Below are positions 22,101-33,225 of a stretch of 64,000 bases of DNA, piece by piece (within the stretch, counting starts at the first letter, position 1; each line of letters opens with the position of its first letter). A model generated the notes under the pieces. That model made no database searches. It had not been told where the DNA came from and saw only the letters and a program-made list of their open reading frames with translations. The position numbers and the translations under genes were made by a program. The stretch is from Gnetum montanum (taxonomy: Eukaryota > Streptophyta > Gnetopsida > Gnetales > Gnetaceae), in NCBI GenBank assembly GCA_015680685.1, contig MNCI01010504.1, positions 631,805 to 695,804 of the forward strand, given 5' to 3'.

Positions 22101-22943
22101 TTTGCTAATGAGGCATGAATAGGGGAGTTATTTCTTCCTTGCTCATTTTCTTTGAAATTCTTCTCTATCTCTAGGTAGATGAGCTAAGGAAGTTTAACAT
22201 GAAATTTACTACTTAGAGCAGTGCACGTAGAGGCAAAGAAGGCTATGGCCTTGCTAGGCCTCACTGTGGAATTTAACTAATAGGCCTCTATCTTGAAATA
22301 TGCACTCTCTACCTTGGTTAGTGCATCATACTCCTTGCTATTTGCCCCATAGCAATGCTAGATCCACTCTTTCCTAGCTTTAGGGTTTGCCTGGGTGGAC
22401 ATCTTCACCAAAATTTCCCTTGTATTAGGCAATCCAAGGGCCTCCATAGTGGCCTCAACTAAGTAGGAGATGTTGATATCTTTGATTTTAAAAATTTCAT
22501 CTTCCTATTGATTGCTCCAAAATAGGTAAGTCTCCCCCATGTATCATTCTCCATTGGATAAGAGAATGAACCACATGAAAGAGTCTTGTAGTTATGTGCA
22601 AACTTCCTTAGGTGCTAGTCCAAGAAGGGTCTGAAGTTGAGTTCTTGGAGAACCAAACTCTAGACCTTCTTGGCTTGGATCTCTTCAAGGTAGTCCTATG
22701 TTAATGTGACCTATAGATTGGGTCTTGGCCTTGGTGCCTTATCTTACCTTGATTGGCCAGTTTTAGTAGTGGGATCTATTGAACAGATTCTACTTTGGGA
22801 TCCTCTTGAAGAGGTCCTATCACATGAGCTACTTTGGTTGCCTATTCTTGGGGTTGTGACTATTTTTGGCTCCTTCCTCCTTGTGGTTTCTTCTCCCTTA
22901 GTTTTGATGGTCCTCTTGCTGGTGCTTCCCTCTTTGGTGCCAT
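19130..22943 (-). pseudogene. ORF3 of copy A with an internal duplication
   Basis: Homologue of the copy G ORF3. The start ATG is at 22943 (MAPKREAPARGPSK) and the equivalent stop TGA at 19132-19130. It is 3.81 kb against 2.86 kb in copy G, and the excess is explained by a tandem duplication of about 969 bp (323 codons) in the coiled-coil region, 19521-20489 and 20490-21458. The N-terminal conserved region lies at about 22900-21950. Stops at former Gln and Trp codons occur throughout. Plus-strand open frames here (19251, 20325, 20544, 22706) are antisense shadows. Confidence 0.78.
19521..21458. repeat. Tandem 969-bp duplication inside ORF3 of copy A
   Basis: ACTTCAAGCT recurs at 19521 and 20490, CTCCATGGAG at 19973 and 20941, and the block CCACCAATTGRTCCAA at 20473 and 21441, a constant offset of 968-969 bp. 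The offset is a multiple of three, so the duplication would have preserved the frame. Copies diverge by substitutions and a few small gaps. Confidence 0.85.
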
Positions 22944-24551
22944 CTATGATCACAAATGTACCCAAGGATTAGCAAGTAATGTGTAACCCTTAGTTCTCTT
23001 TTTTTTGATACCTCTCATTTGATTGTGGTAGGTTTATTATTTAATTCATTAGCTACTAGAGTTTGTTTGTGAGGTTTAATTGATGTAGATGGCAGTTTTA
23101 ATATTATTTTAATAGTTATAACTTGGGGGTTAGAAAAAGTTTCAAAATTTTTTTCATCATAAAGCAAAGGTTTGTGGCCCCAATGATGGAAAGCTTACCT
23201 TTGGTAGCTAGGGGATTGAAAAACAAGGTTAATCAGACAAGCGGTGTGGAAATTAGGGTGTTTGGAAGTTTTTTGGGCTCTGAAAATGGTAAAAACTCCC
23301 CATGCATTTGGATGTAAATGTGAAAAATTGCTAAGTGTTGATCCATATTTATAGGTTTTTTATGATGGATCAATGGGGATGTCTTGATGTATTAGGCTGC
23401 ATTAACGGGGATGCATCGATGTAGTCATTTGCAACAATTTTTCACATATAGAAAAATGACTGTTGGGGATGAGTATTAAGATGAAATTAGAGTCAAAAGA
23501 AAGCTAGAAAAGCCTAGAATGATGAAAAATCATGGAAGAGGACATGAAATTGGTTTAAGAAAGGAGGTTTGGAGAAAATTTTGCATGCCAAGGATGGCAA
23601 AACTAGATGATTCTTTGGTAAAATAATGGAATTGAATGTAAAATAACTAAGGGATAAGAAATTTAATGGAACCAAACCAAAGAGTATGTAAGTGGGTCCT
23701 TCCCATAGTAGGCTCATGTCATTAATGCCCTTGCATTCTCTCAAACCTAGGGGTCCATAGGAATCCACGATGATTAATGATCACAGATCATAAAAAATTA
23801 AGTCCACATAAGAGATCATCAAAGAATTAGGACATACCAAAAGAGACACATTAATTAATCATGATAGGAGATAGTGAGGTGGTGGATTACAAGAGTTTAA
23901 ATGATGGGAGAGAGACAAAGAGTGTGTGTGTGTCATAATGGAGTCTCACATCCTAGTCATGTGAGTTCCTTGTAGAATGTATGGTTAATGTGACCCAATA
24001 TTGTTCCATCCTTAGTTGGAACCAAGCCTATCCATGTCCAATGATTTTGCATTAGCACATTTAGATTGTTTGATCCCTAGAGGTCATGACCACTCCCAAA
24101 GATCATCCATCATTCCAAAGAGGGAAGAAAAGAGAAGTAAGAAGTGAGAAAGGTATTTAGAGAGGTGCCTTTAGGCATGGGTAACATGTCTTTCCAACCC
24201 CATAACCAGCACTTGTAGAACATTATTTTGTCTAAGGCGTGTGCTTTGAATTCCCATGTTTTTTCTTCTTTCTTTTTCAATGGGAACCACACCATGTAAA
24301 GAAAGTTTTCTTGTTAATGGTAGAAATTAGGAATAGTGAGAGATTAATGAGAATACCCATGCCACTCAAAAAGATAGTTAGGTACAAAAGGTAAAAAGTT
24401 CCCTTGAGGGCATACCCTTATCTATTCCACTTGATTCTTTCTAAGTCCATTAAGTATCAAGATCACATATTCTTTTATAAGTTGTAATTAAGAAGGGATC
24501 TCATGCTTTGAAGACAAAAGAACTCCATGGAGTTGAGTGGAATGGGTGGAT
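22944..24551 (-). other. Pol-ORF3 spacer of copy A (ORF3-proximal part)
   Basis: Non-coding. It matches the spacers of copies G and C, including the block near 24095-24210 (AGAAGTGAGAAAGG ... GGCATGGGTAACATG). A GT run of about 14 bp lies near 23920. Open frames at 23123, 23514 and 24110 have no conserved counterparts. Confidence 0.65.
23341..23435 (-). promoter_or_regulatory. U3-like cassette upstream of ORF3, copy A
   Basis: On the plus strand it carries ATCAATGGGGATG, TTGATGTATTAGG, AACGGGGATGCATCGATG, the motif set of this copy's LTR U3 at 18838-18895. Downstream on the minus strand it is followed by TATAAAT (23353-23347) and the conserved CTTAGCAATTTTTC. It lies about 400 bp before the ORF3 ATG. 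Confidence 0.5.
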
Positions 24552-24556
24552 GATGG
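24552..24556. repeat. Target-site duplication of the non-autonomous element, left
   Basis: GATGG precedes the LTR start TGTAGGG; GATGA follows the right LTR at 28399-28403. Four of five bases match. Confidence 0.6.
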
Positions 24557-25550
24557 TGTAGGGACACCTCTTTCGATTCCCTTGCTCTACCCTACATACT
24601 ATGTGTCTTTTTGTGATGATTTTATTGAGGATGATTCTTGGTTGTTTTGGCATGTTTGGAGGTGTTTTTGGCTCACTTTGATCAGTTTAGGAGGTTCCAG
24701 GGGGGACTTGTTGGGAGGAATTCAGAGGCTCCCAACATCAAAAGGAGTAGTTTTATTTTTGGCATCTTTAGAAGTGACATTTTCCTAGAAAGATAGACAT
24801 CTTTCCAGAGACATATTTTCAAACACATCTTTCTTGAAGAGTAGATGTCTACCAAAAATAGTATACGTCCCTCTTAAAAGTAGGGCTTTCATAGTAGACA
24901 TCCTAGAAAATCTAGAGATGACCCAAATGCATGGGGAAACTTTTGAAAATGTTGTTCTAATTAGTAAAACAGCCAAAGAAAGATAAAAAAAGTTGGGGAG
25001 AAGGTGAGAAGACTTGGGAAACATCTAAAGAATCTCATGTTGAGTTGAGGAAAGGTTTCAAGGATTTTTAACTTTTGGTTGCTTATAAATATTGATGTAA
25101 TTCACCATTGTTAGTGTCGTAGTGCCAAGTGTTGAAGTGCAAATATTAGAGGTCAAACATCCTAATAGAGTGCAAGAGAGAGAGCTCTTGAAGGAAGAGA
25201 GATTGTGCAAGGGAGGATAGCTTATGTAAGAAAGTTAAGTGGAAGGTACGGGAGAGCACTTGAGAGAGGTTGGGAGCATCTCTTATAAGTGTCTTGTCTT
25301 GAGCTTAGGCTCCATTGTGAGCAATTGAGGATTAAGAGAGGACAAGTGTAGCCTCTAAGATCCTTGGGAGAGTTGTGAGGTGAGCTTGGCTCCTCATCTT
25401 TGATGTATTTTACATGTATTTTGAGAATTATCTTAATATAAGGAGATTTTCTCTATTTTATTCTGTTATTCTTACTTTCTAAGATAAATCTACTTGGAAG
25501 TTGTGGATTGGGTACTATTGGGATCTATTGAGATGTAACTCCTTACACTA
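24557..25550 (+). mobile_element. 5' LTR of the non-autonomous element
   Basis: 994 bp, from TGTAGGGACACC to CCTTACACTA. It contains AGACATCT/AGATGTCT motifs at about 24790-24900, including GTAGATGTCTAC at 24841, then GAGAGAGAGCTC and a T-rich end. It matches 27365-28398 over its length, including the opening CCCTTGCTCTACCCTACATAC. The exact 3' border could be shifted by a few bases. Confidence 0.87.
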
Positions 25551-25553
25551 GAT

Positions 25554-25564
25554 TGGTATCAGAG
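25554..25564 (+). other. Primer-binding site (initiator tRNA-Met type)
   Basis: TGGTATCAGAG, three bases after the LTR, equals the sequence complementary to the 3' end of plant initiator tRNA-Met used by many copia and non-autonomous elements. Confidence 0.8.
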
Positions 25565-25683
25565 TGAAGATTTAGAGGTTTTCACACTTTTATGTTGAAG
25601 CTTGGTGTTTTCTTTGAATGAAAGGAACATTGTTGTGGATATGTTTGTATTTTCTTTTGGAGATCATTCTTGTTTCTTTAGGT

Positions 25684-27340
25684 ATGGATCTAAAAAATAA
25701 GACAAATAAAGAACTTAGATAAGAACTTCAAGAGTTTAAGGATTGCTTTAAAGCTTTTGTGGCTGAAATGCAAGACGTTCTTCCTAAAGTAAAGGTTCAC
25801 AAGCATCAAGATTTTGCAGAAACCTCAAAAAGGGATATAGAGAATTTCAAGACTAACATGGGAAATATTTTTAGGAGAATTGATAGAATATCTTCTAGCC
25901 ATCAAGAAGAAAAGGAAGATGAAGGGTTTGATGAAGTAGAGATCAATGAGAACAGGAGTTCTCAAGTATCTCTTATTGAGCAAAGGAGTGCTCAATAATT
26001 AATGGTTTCAAGGGAGGGAACCAAGAGCTTCATAAAAGGGACTAAAACATCTTAAAAGTCCAAGAAGGTGTATGTTGCTAATCAAGGAGAGTTCCTACCT
26101 CATGAGTCATGGGAGGTGAAGGATCAAAGCCAAGAAAGTAGCAAAGTTCAAAGGAATTCTTCAACGAGGATCAAGGATAGCACTAGAAGGTATGATACTC
26201 ATTCTTTTTGTAATTTTTCTACACCTTGTGGCAAGGGAAAGGAGATTTTAAGTCAAGTTGAGACTATCTCATGGGAGAGGTGAGTCTTCTAGCCAAGATA
26301 TGTGGAAAAATGATTGTTTTGATGATGTTTTTGATGAATCTAATATTAAAACTATGGAGGAGAGTTTACCTTTTGAGTTGGTACCTCCAAAGTGGGATGA
26401 ATAGCTTTTTGATGATTCCTTTAAAGAGGAGAAGAAATCGGGATTAGAAACTCTTATTTGGGATCTTAAACCTTCAATATTTGATGAGATTAGGCACCCA
26501 CATATTGAAGATCAAGTTGAACAAAAAATGGATGAGAGAAACCATGAAAAGATAAGTAAGAGTAAGCTTGACCTTGTTGATGGTAGTAGTGTCTCTAATG
26601 TTGAAGCTAGTGTGATGGATGCTTTTTTTTCACTTCATCTTGGTAGTGGTTTATTCAATGGTAATGATGAGCATCATGATCATTGTAGTGATTGTGATGA
26701 GATTGAGAGTCATATTGTGACTTTTGCTGCCATTGTTAGTGAGAGGAAGACTAATAATGATAATTTGTTTAATGATGATGGCTATTGAAATAGTCATTGT
26801 GAGAAGGTCATTATTGATGTAAGTGAAGGCATTGATAATGATATGATTTTCCAAAATTTGGAGATGCTTGCTATTGATTATAGAAATGATACATTTATGA
26901 AGTGTGTTGATGGATTTGATTATCTTTGCTATAAAATGAAAGTTTAGTATAAAGGCAATCTACATGATGATGATGAAAGGAAGATAAGTGGTAGTCTTCC
27001 AAACACCAAGAAGAAGTAGGTGAAGAAGAGGAAAATGAAAAGAAGAAAGGAGGTTGAATTAAGAAATACTAATCCTTTTTCTTTTTCTTTTTCTTATTCT
27101 TTATATGTTGTAGGTTTGTGTCATCATGGGGATGCAAGGGAAGCATTCAAAGGAGATTATAAAATGAGGGAAGCCTAGTGGGACATGAGGACAAGCCCCC
27201 ATGAGTAAGGGAAGCTCAAAACCAAAACCTCCAATGAGACTTATTCTCATGTTTGTAATACATGGAGTCATGACTATTATGATGGCTTTGAGTCATGGGG
27301 GCATGATGCCTTCTATCTTGTGAAAGGTCATGAAGCATGA
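25684..27340 (+). pseudogene. ORF of unknown family in the non-autonomous element
   Basis: Starts at ATG 25684 (MDLKNKTNKEL) and runs about 550 codons to TGA just before the polypurine tract, with one frame change between 26230 and 26283 and about nine stops, mostly former Gln. N-terminal 120 residues: charged, coiled-coil-like (IENFKTNMGNIFRRIDRI), suggestive of a Gag-like assembly part. Middle: Ser/Gln/Lys-rich with RRYDTHSFC. C-terminal part: acidic, with an Asp/His/Asn-rich stretch (GNDEHHDHCSDCDEIE), a Lys/Arg-rich block (KKRKMKRRKEVELR) and a Trp/Tyr/His-rich end (WSHDYYDGFESWGHDAFY). No zinc knuckle or enzyme motif. I do not recognise the family. Confidence 0.6.
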
Positions 27341-27347
27341 CATTTTT

Positions 27348-27364
27348 AAGGGTGGGAGAGCTGG
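27348..27364 (+). other. Polypurine tract of the non-autonomous element
   Basis: AAGGGTGGGAGAGCTGG directly precedes the LTR start TGTAGGG. Confidence 0.75.
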
Positions 27365-28398
27365 TGTAGGGACATATTTTTCAATTCCCTTGCTCTACCC
27401 TACATACTATGTGTCTTTTCGTGATGATTTTGTTGAGGATGATTCTGGGATGTTTTCCCATGTTTGGAGGTGTTTTTGGCTCACTTTGATGAGTTTAGGA
27501 GGTTCCAAGATCTACAATGACTTTTTGGGAGGCATCTAAAGGCTCCTGGCATCAAAGGGACTACTTTTATTTTTGGCACTTTCAGAAGATAAATTTCCCC
27601 AGAAAGATAGACATCTCCCTAGAGATGTCTTCCTAAAGATGTCTCCCCTAGAGAGTAGACGTCTACCAAAAATAGTAGATGTCTCTCTTGAAAGCAAGGA
27701 TTTCACAATAGACATCCTAGAAAATCTAGAGATGACCTAGATTCATGGGAAAACTTCTAAAAATGCCATTCCAATTCAAGAAATAGCCAAATCAAGATGG
27801 AAACAGCCAAAGAGAAGGTCAAAAGACTTGGGAAACATCTAAAGAATCTCATGTTGAGTTGAGGAAAGGTTTCTAGGATTTTTACCTTCAGGGTGCTTAT
27901 AAATATTGATGTAATTCATCATTGTTAGTTTCATAGTGCCAAGTGCCAAAGTGTAAACATTAAAGGTGAAACATCCCAATAGAGGGAAAGAGAGAGAGCT
28001 CTTGAGGGAAGAGAGCTCATGCAAGAAGAGATCTTGTGCAAGGGAGGAGTGCTTATGTAAGAAGAGAGCTTGTGTAAGAAAGTTGAGGGAAAGGTAAGGA
28101 AGAGCACTTGAGAGAGCTTAGAAGAATCTCTTACAAGTGTATTATCTTGAGCTTGGGTTCGATTGCGAGTAATTGAGGATTAAGAGAGAACAAGTGTAGC
28201 CTTTGAGATCCTTGGGAGAGTTGTGAGTTGATCTTGGATTCTCATATTTAATGTATTTTCTATGTATTTTGAGAATTATCTTAATATAAGGATATTTTCA
28301 CTATTTTATTTTGTTGTTCTTACTTTCTAAGCTAAACCTACTTGAAAATTGTGAATTGGATCCTATTGGAATGTATTGAGGTGCAACCCCCTTCACTA
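27365..28398 (+). mobile_element. 3' LTR of the non-autonomous element
   Basis: 1034 bp, from TGTAGGGACATA to CCTTCACTA. It carries the perfect palindrome GTAGACGTCTAC at 27655-27666, whose counterpart in the 5' LTR is GTAGATGTCTAC, a CpG-to-TpG change. Neighbouring AGATGTCT and AGACATCT copies lie at about 27609-27720. A tandem GAAGAGAGCTYRTGYAAG motif near 28008-28080 makes it longer than the 5' LTR. Confidence 0.87.
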
Positions 28399-28403
28399 GA
28401 TGA

Positions 28404-28710
28404 TGTAAACTCACTACCTGATACTCTAAGAACATCAATGTTCCATTAATCAATGTCATAGTTCAAAGATGAAATCTAGTTATTAAGCAATTGATTCAAC
28501 CATGAAATATAGTTCAATTAAACTTCCAACAATTAGTAGTCATATTAAGCACCAAAGTCTTGATGGACAATAAAGAAGAAAACACATGTAAGGAAATTTA
28601 AACAAAAAAATTATATAAAATAAATTCAAAAATACTTAGGAAAATAGAAAACGTATAAAGAATAGTGTAAAATAAAAAAAATTGAAAAACTAAGGAGCTA
28701 TCACAAGATC
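28404..28710 (-). other. Pol-ORF3 spacer of copy A (pol-proximal part)
   Basis: AT-rich, non-coding, similar in order to 7235-7550 of copy G. The rest of the spacer continues beyond the inserted element. Confidence 0.6.
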
Positions 28711-31700
28711 TTAGTATGGATGGCCCTCTTCCCCATGACTGAGTTGGAAGAAGAAGATCCAAAAACTTAAACCTGGTTGGCCATCGATTGAGACGTTTTT
28801 GCCATTGTTTACCATTAATTCCAGGAAAGGTTTGACTTGTTGCATGTTGACTAGTAATAATTTGTCTAGGCTAAAAGGGTGGTAAACTGTCATGGCCCTA
28901 GATGGAAAAGTTGCATGGATAATATAAGGTCCTTACCATAGCATTTGAGATTTTTTATATTGAGGTATGTGCATGGGATTCTAGTAGAGATCCTTATCTC
29001 TTGGTTGAAATTTAAATTTTCTTATTTTCAGGCAATGACATTGTTTTTTGTGTGCCTTGTATACTTCATTCAAGGATAGGGCTACTAATCAATTTTCATC
29101 TTGCATGTTTAAGTTTATTAATCATTCTCATTAGGCTAGACTCAAATCAAGGTTAAGTTCCAAGCTATTGAAAGTGTATGGAGCTCTACATAGATGGGAA
29201 GATTTGGGAGTTTTTCATAAACTAACTCACAAGGAGAATAACTATTAAGAAGTTTCCATGTTAATTGATAAGCCTAAAGAGCATCATTGTATTTGGTGCT
29301 CCAGTCCTTTCTATACTTACTAACTATACATGTTAGTTTCTTAGTTATTTCTCTATTAGTGACTTGGGATTGACTATTAGCTTGGGGGTGGTGTGGAGTT
29401 ATGAGTTTGTGTGCTACCTCCAAGCATTGCATAAATTTCCAAAAAGTGGCACATATAAAATGTTTTTCATTATTAGAAATTAGTGCCCTTAGCACACCAA
29501 ACCTATTTAACACATTTTATTGTACAAACCATGCCATCATAGAGGATGAATAGTTGGTGACGATAGCGACTTCAACCCACTTAGTGTAGTAGTCAACAAC
29601 AATGATGATATATGAATTTTTGTTGGACATATGGTTGATGGACCCCATGAAGTCAATGCCTCAAATATTGAAAAGCTCTAGTGATTGAATCCACTATTGG
29701 GGTCCTTCCATTCATGTAGTCATCCCTCCATCTATTTGGCATCTATTACACAAATGGAAAAACTAATGGACATCCCTGAAGATCGTCAGCCAGTAATATC
29801 TTGCCATGAGGATTTTAATGACCATCCTCCTCCTAGCATAGTGGCCCTTACAAGGACCTTCATGAGCATCCTAGAGGACTCAAAGTTGATCAACATTAGG
29901 TACATACCATCGTACCAAGTCATCAACACAACTCTTGTAGAGGTTACCTTTGATTTCCATATAGTGTTTGACTTGATGAAGAAACTATTGTTTTTTACTA
30001 TTGTCCCATTCATGTGGCATCTCCTAAGTTAGTAGGTAGGATGGGATGTGATCATACTAGTTGAAATCCTTAGGATTTTAGACTACAATAGCTTTGGCAA
30101 AAATGAGTTCATATAGAAATTGATTAGATAATGGCCCTTCATCCTTTTTGCTATTTCATTGTAACCAAGACAAGTGATCAACAACCAAATTCTTGGTCCC
30201 CTTTCTTTCAATCATAATAAGGTTAAAATCCTAAAGAATCATTAGTCACTATATGACATGGTGGCTCACTATTGGTTTGTTCATGAGGAACTAGATAGCA
30301 TTGTGGTTTATGTGCATAAAAACCTGATATCCAAGCACATAGTGCCTAAATTTCTTTAAGGCATACACCACTACCATGAACTCCTTTTTAGTGGTGGTGT
30401 AGTTTAATCATGCACCCACAATGCTTTGGCTTGCACAATGGATGTAATAGGAACATTTTTGATCATCTAAGTATGTAAGCACAACTCCCAAAGCATAATT
30501 AGATGCATTAGTCATAATGTGGAATGGCCTGAACTAGTTAGGGGCTTATAGAATTGGTGTTTCTATGAGCTTATATTTTAATTGTCGGAATGAATTTTTG
30601 CATTCCTAGGTCTAGTTGAAAGATGCATCCTTCTTTCTTATCTCCACCAACAGTTTAGTAATTTTCAAGAAGTTCTCAATGAAGTGCTTGTAATAACCAA
30701 TGTGACCAAGGAATGACCTAACATTTTTTACTATTTCAAGTTGGTTGGTGATTCCTTGGATGACCTATACTTTTTTTGGATATACCTCAATCCCTTTGGT
30801 AGAAATTCTATGCTCCAAGGTAATGCCTTCTTGGATCATCAAATGTCTCTTTTACTAGTTAGCCTTAAATTTATCTCCACACATCTTTGAAGTACTTACT
30901 TGAGGTAGTTAAAGGATTTCTCAAATATATCCCCATAGGTAGAGAAGTCATCCATGAAGACTTTTATCTTACTACTAATTTGTTGTTGAAAGATGCCAAG
31001 AACTAATAATTGGAATGTAGCAAGGGCATTGCATAGGCCAAAGGGCATCTTCTTGTATGCAAAAGTCCTTGAGGGACTTGTGAATGTAGTTTGGCATGGT
31101 CCTCTAGTGCTATTTGAATTTGTTCATATCCACTATAATCATTCAAGAAACTATAACAACAATGCCTTGCTATGGTGTCCAACACCTAGTCCACAAATGG
31201 CAATGGAAAGTGGTTCTTGTATGTTATCATGTTCAATAGCCAAAAGTCTATGTAGACTCTTCATTTTTCTCTTTTCTTTGGAATGATAATGAGTGGGATA
31301 ATCCATTCACTATTTACAATCAAGTCAATGAACCTAGCTTTGAGAAATTGCTCAATCTCCTCTTTGACAATCTTATTAAGCTTGGGGTTTAGTCATTGTT
31401 GCGATTGCTTCTTTAGCTTGATGGAGGAGTTTGTGTATATATGATGTTCTTATATCTAAGGATCTATTTTTGTAAGCTCATGATATGATCAAGGAAAGGA
31501 TTTTGGTCATTTTTTTTACGACTTTCAACAATTTCTACTTTTGGGTAGGAGCAAGTTTGACGTTAATGATCACCTGCTTACCATTATTAAGAAAAGCATA
31601 TTCCATGCCTACTGGTAGAGCCTTTAGTTCAAGGGGCTCTTTCTTGAATTCATTAAGTATCTTCAACTCTTCCTAATTCATTTTTCTTTATGCATTAGAG

Positions 31701-32086
31701 AGTTGGTGATGGAGTTGCTCCATTTTGTTAATGCTTTCAACATAGGTGCTGGTAAGGCTCTCAGCTAGTTCCATGCACATGGTTGATTTAGTTTGATTAT
31801 CTATTATTGGCCACTAGGTACTTCTTGTTTTGTGGCTGTTGCATACAGGCACCTTTGAATCATTGTTTTTTCAACATACTAATTGCATGCTTGAAGTGAT
31901 GTGTGTTTGATGGTCCATAGTTTTTGCATGCAATGATATCCTATGTCATTGTATGCAATGCATGGAGCTCTCTTCTTCTTAACTTTACCAAATTTGTTTT
32001 TCTTAGAAATTTTCAAGGAAATTTCTTGAATCCCCATCTTGGCATCTATTGTTCTTAACCATTTCCTTTTCATAATGATAGGGAAG
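28711..32086 (-). pseudogene. pol: pol of copy A (linker, RT, RNase H, integrase)
   Basis: Minus-strand Ty3/gypsy pol, collinear with copy G. From the 5' side: protease-RT linker (GKVKKKRAPCIAYND, about 31950), RT about 31400-30900 with the intact catalytic box FMDDFSTYG near 30955, RNase H about 30500-30250, integrase zinc-binding region about 30010-29790 and core about 29650-29270, in which IFDNGTH has become ISNNEKH. It ends at 28711. Many stops and shifts. The copia-like element separates it from gag on the 5' side. Open frames on the plus strand (29685, 30993, 31485, 32039) are antisense. Confidence 0.88.
28729..28743 (-). other. Internal polypurine-tract-like sequence at the end of pol, copy A
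   Basis: On the minus strand CTCAGTCATGGGGAA followed by GAGGGCC. It corresponds in position to 7215-7226 of copy G and resembles copy A's own 3' tract. Confidence 0.55.
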
Positions 32087-33208
32087 TCCTTAAGGATTGT
32101 TGAACTTAGAAGGAGTTGGGGTTCCCAAATAAAAGTCTTTGATAAAAAGGACATACTAATTTTAACATGGTTCCCCAACTTGGGTAGTCCACACTTAGAG
32201 GATAGTTTGCAAGAGCATCTTTGGATGTTTTTCCTTCCAAATTGTGGTTTTAAGGGTACCACACCCTGTACAAGCTCTAAGCTCCACTCTAAAGTATTGT
32301 GATGCTACACCAACTACTCAATCCTACAAGGTTCAAACAAGATTAGAATATGGTTTCTAGGCTTTCACAACCTTTACAATCTTGAGCTTTGCTCTAGAGT
32401 GTTGTGACACTACACAACCACTCAATCTTGTAGGATTGAAACAAGCTCAAGTAAGATGCCTTCTTGCAAGAAGCACATTAACCCCATAGGGCAACAACAA
32501 AGAACAACAATTACAAGGAATGAATGTAACTTAGTTTGCTAATCCCTGTACTTTGAGGTACAACACACTTTACAATGGGAAAAAGATAATATAGTGAGGA
32601 GCAAAAATGATTACAATGATTGATAATTGATTACACAATGATAGTACAAGAGCTTGCCCTTTTACCAATGAAAATGACATCTTCTTATATTTACCATGTT
32701 TTCAAATCCATCTTGGAACTCATGCAATGGCTAGCTAACAGTCATGGAAGATGTTTTCTTTCATGCTTGAGATGTCTTTCTGTATTTGTGTCCATTCTAG
32801 GAAGATGTCTTTGTTTGGTGAAAGACATCTTTCTAAAACTAGCCTACATTTCATGAAGATGTCTTTGTTTAGAAAATGATGTCTTTCTAAAACTAGCATG
32901 CATTATGTGAAGATGTCTTTATTTGGGGAAAGATGTCTTTACCCGATGAAAGACATTTGTTGTTTTGTAGAGATATCTTTGTGTGTGCATCTTTCAATTT
33001 TGCCAAGATGTCTACTATTTATTGGAGACATCTTTTTTCACCTTCCTTTGCATGATGAATTCTTCATTCCTTGTTCATAACCTTGCACTTTTACAAACCT
33101 TTTTATCTTGATCCAAGTTTTCTTGTCCTACATACATAACAATCACACACACACAAATAACCTTGTACTTCATTTTCCTTAACATTTTGACATACCTAAA
33201 GGTTAATA
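32087..33208 (-). mobile_element. 3' LTR of the copia-like element
   Basis: About 1120 bp. The right (5') end follows AAGGGGAAGAT and reads TATTAACCTTTAGG on the minus strand, a decayed form of the usual TGTTA start. It includes AT-rich blocks and the AGATGTCT array at 32765-33030. The left end near 32087 was set by alignment with 36383 (CCTTAAGGATTGTTGAAC against GCTTGAGGATCATTGAAC). Confidence 0.72.
32765..33030. repeat. AGATGTCTTT / AAAGACATCT motif array
   Basis: At least ten copies of AGATGTCT or its complement AGACATCT (one-base variants included) within about 265 bp, at irregular 15-40 bp spacing and in both orientations. Four copies remain in the truncated 5' LTR at about 37105-37190. 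Confidence 0.8.
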
Positions 33209-33225
33209 ATCTTCCCCTTTTTGGT
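33209..33225 (-). other. Polypurine tract of the copia-like element
   Basis: On the minus strand CCAAAAAGGGGAAGAT, a typical copia tract, directly precedes the LTR. Confidence 0.6.

Larger units (their letters stand above)
24557..28398 (+). mobile_element. Non-autonomous LTR retrotransposon, 3.84 kb, inserted in copy A
   Basis: Two direct LTRs (24557-25550 and 27365-28398), a tRNA-Met type primer-binding site, a 1.8-kb interior with one decayed ORF of unknown family, and a polypurine tract. No protease, reverse transcriptase or integrase is present, so it would depend on enzymes of another element. The primer-binding site suggests a Ty1/copia-type helper. It lies in the pol-ORF3 spacer of copy A, in the opposite orientation. 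Confidence 0.88.

Noticed and set aside
22706-22972. 88-codon hydrophobic plus-strand frame
   Set aside because: Antisense to the N-terminus of ORF3 in copy A, whose frame is conserved in copy G.
25554-25564. tRNA-like sequence
   Set aside because: Only the primer-binding complement to a tRNA 3' end is present; no cloverleaf follows.
26528-26854. Plus- and minus-strand open frames around 26528-26854 as separate host genes
   Set aside because: The plus frame is part of the continuous ORF of the non-autonomous element; the minus frame is its antisense shadow.
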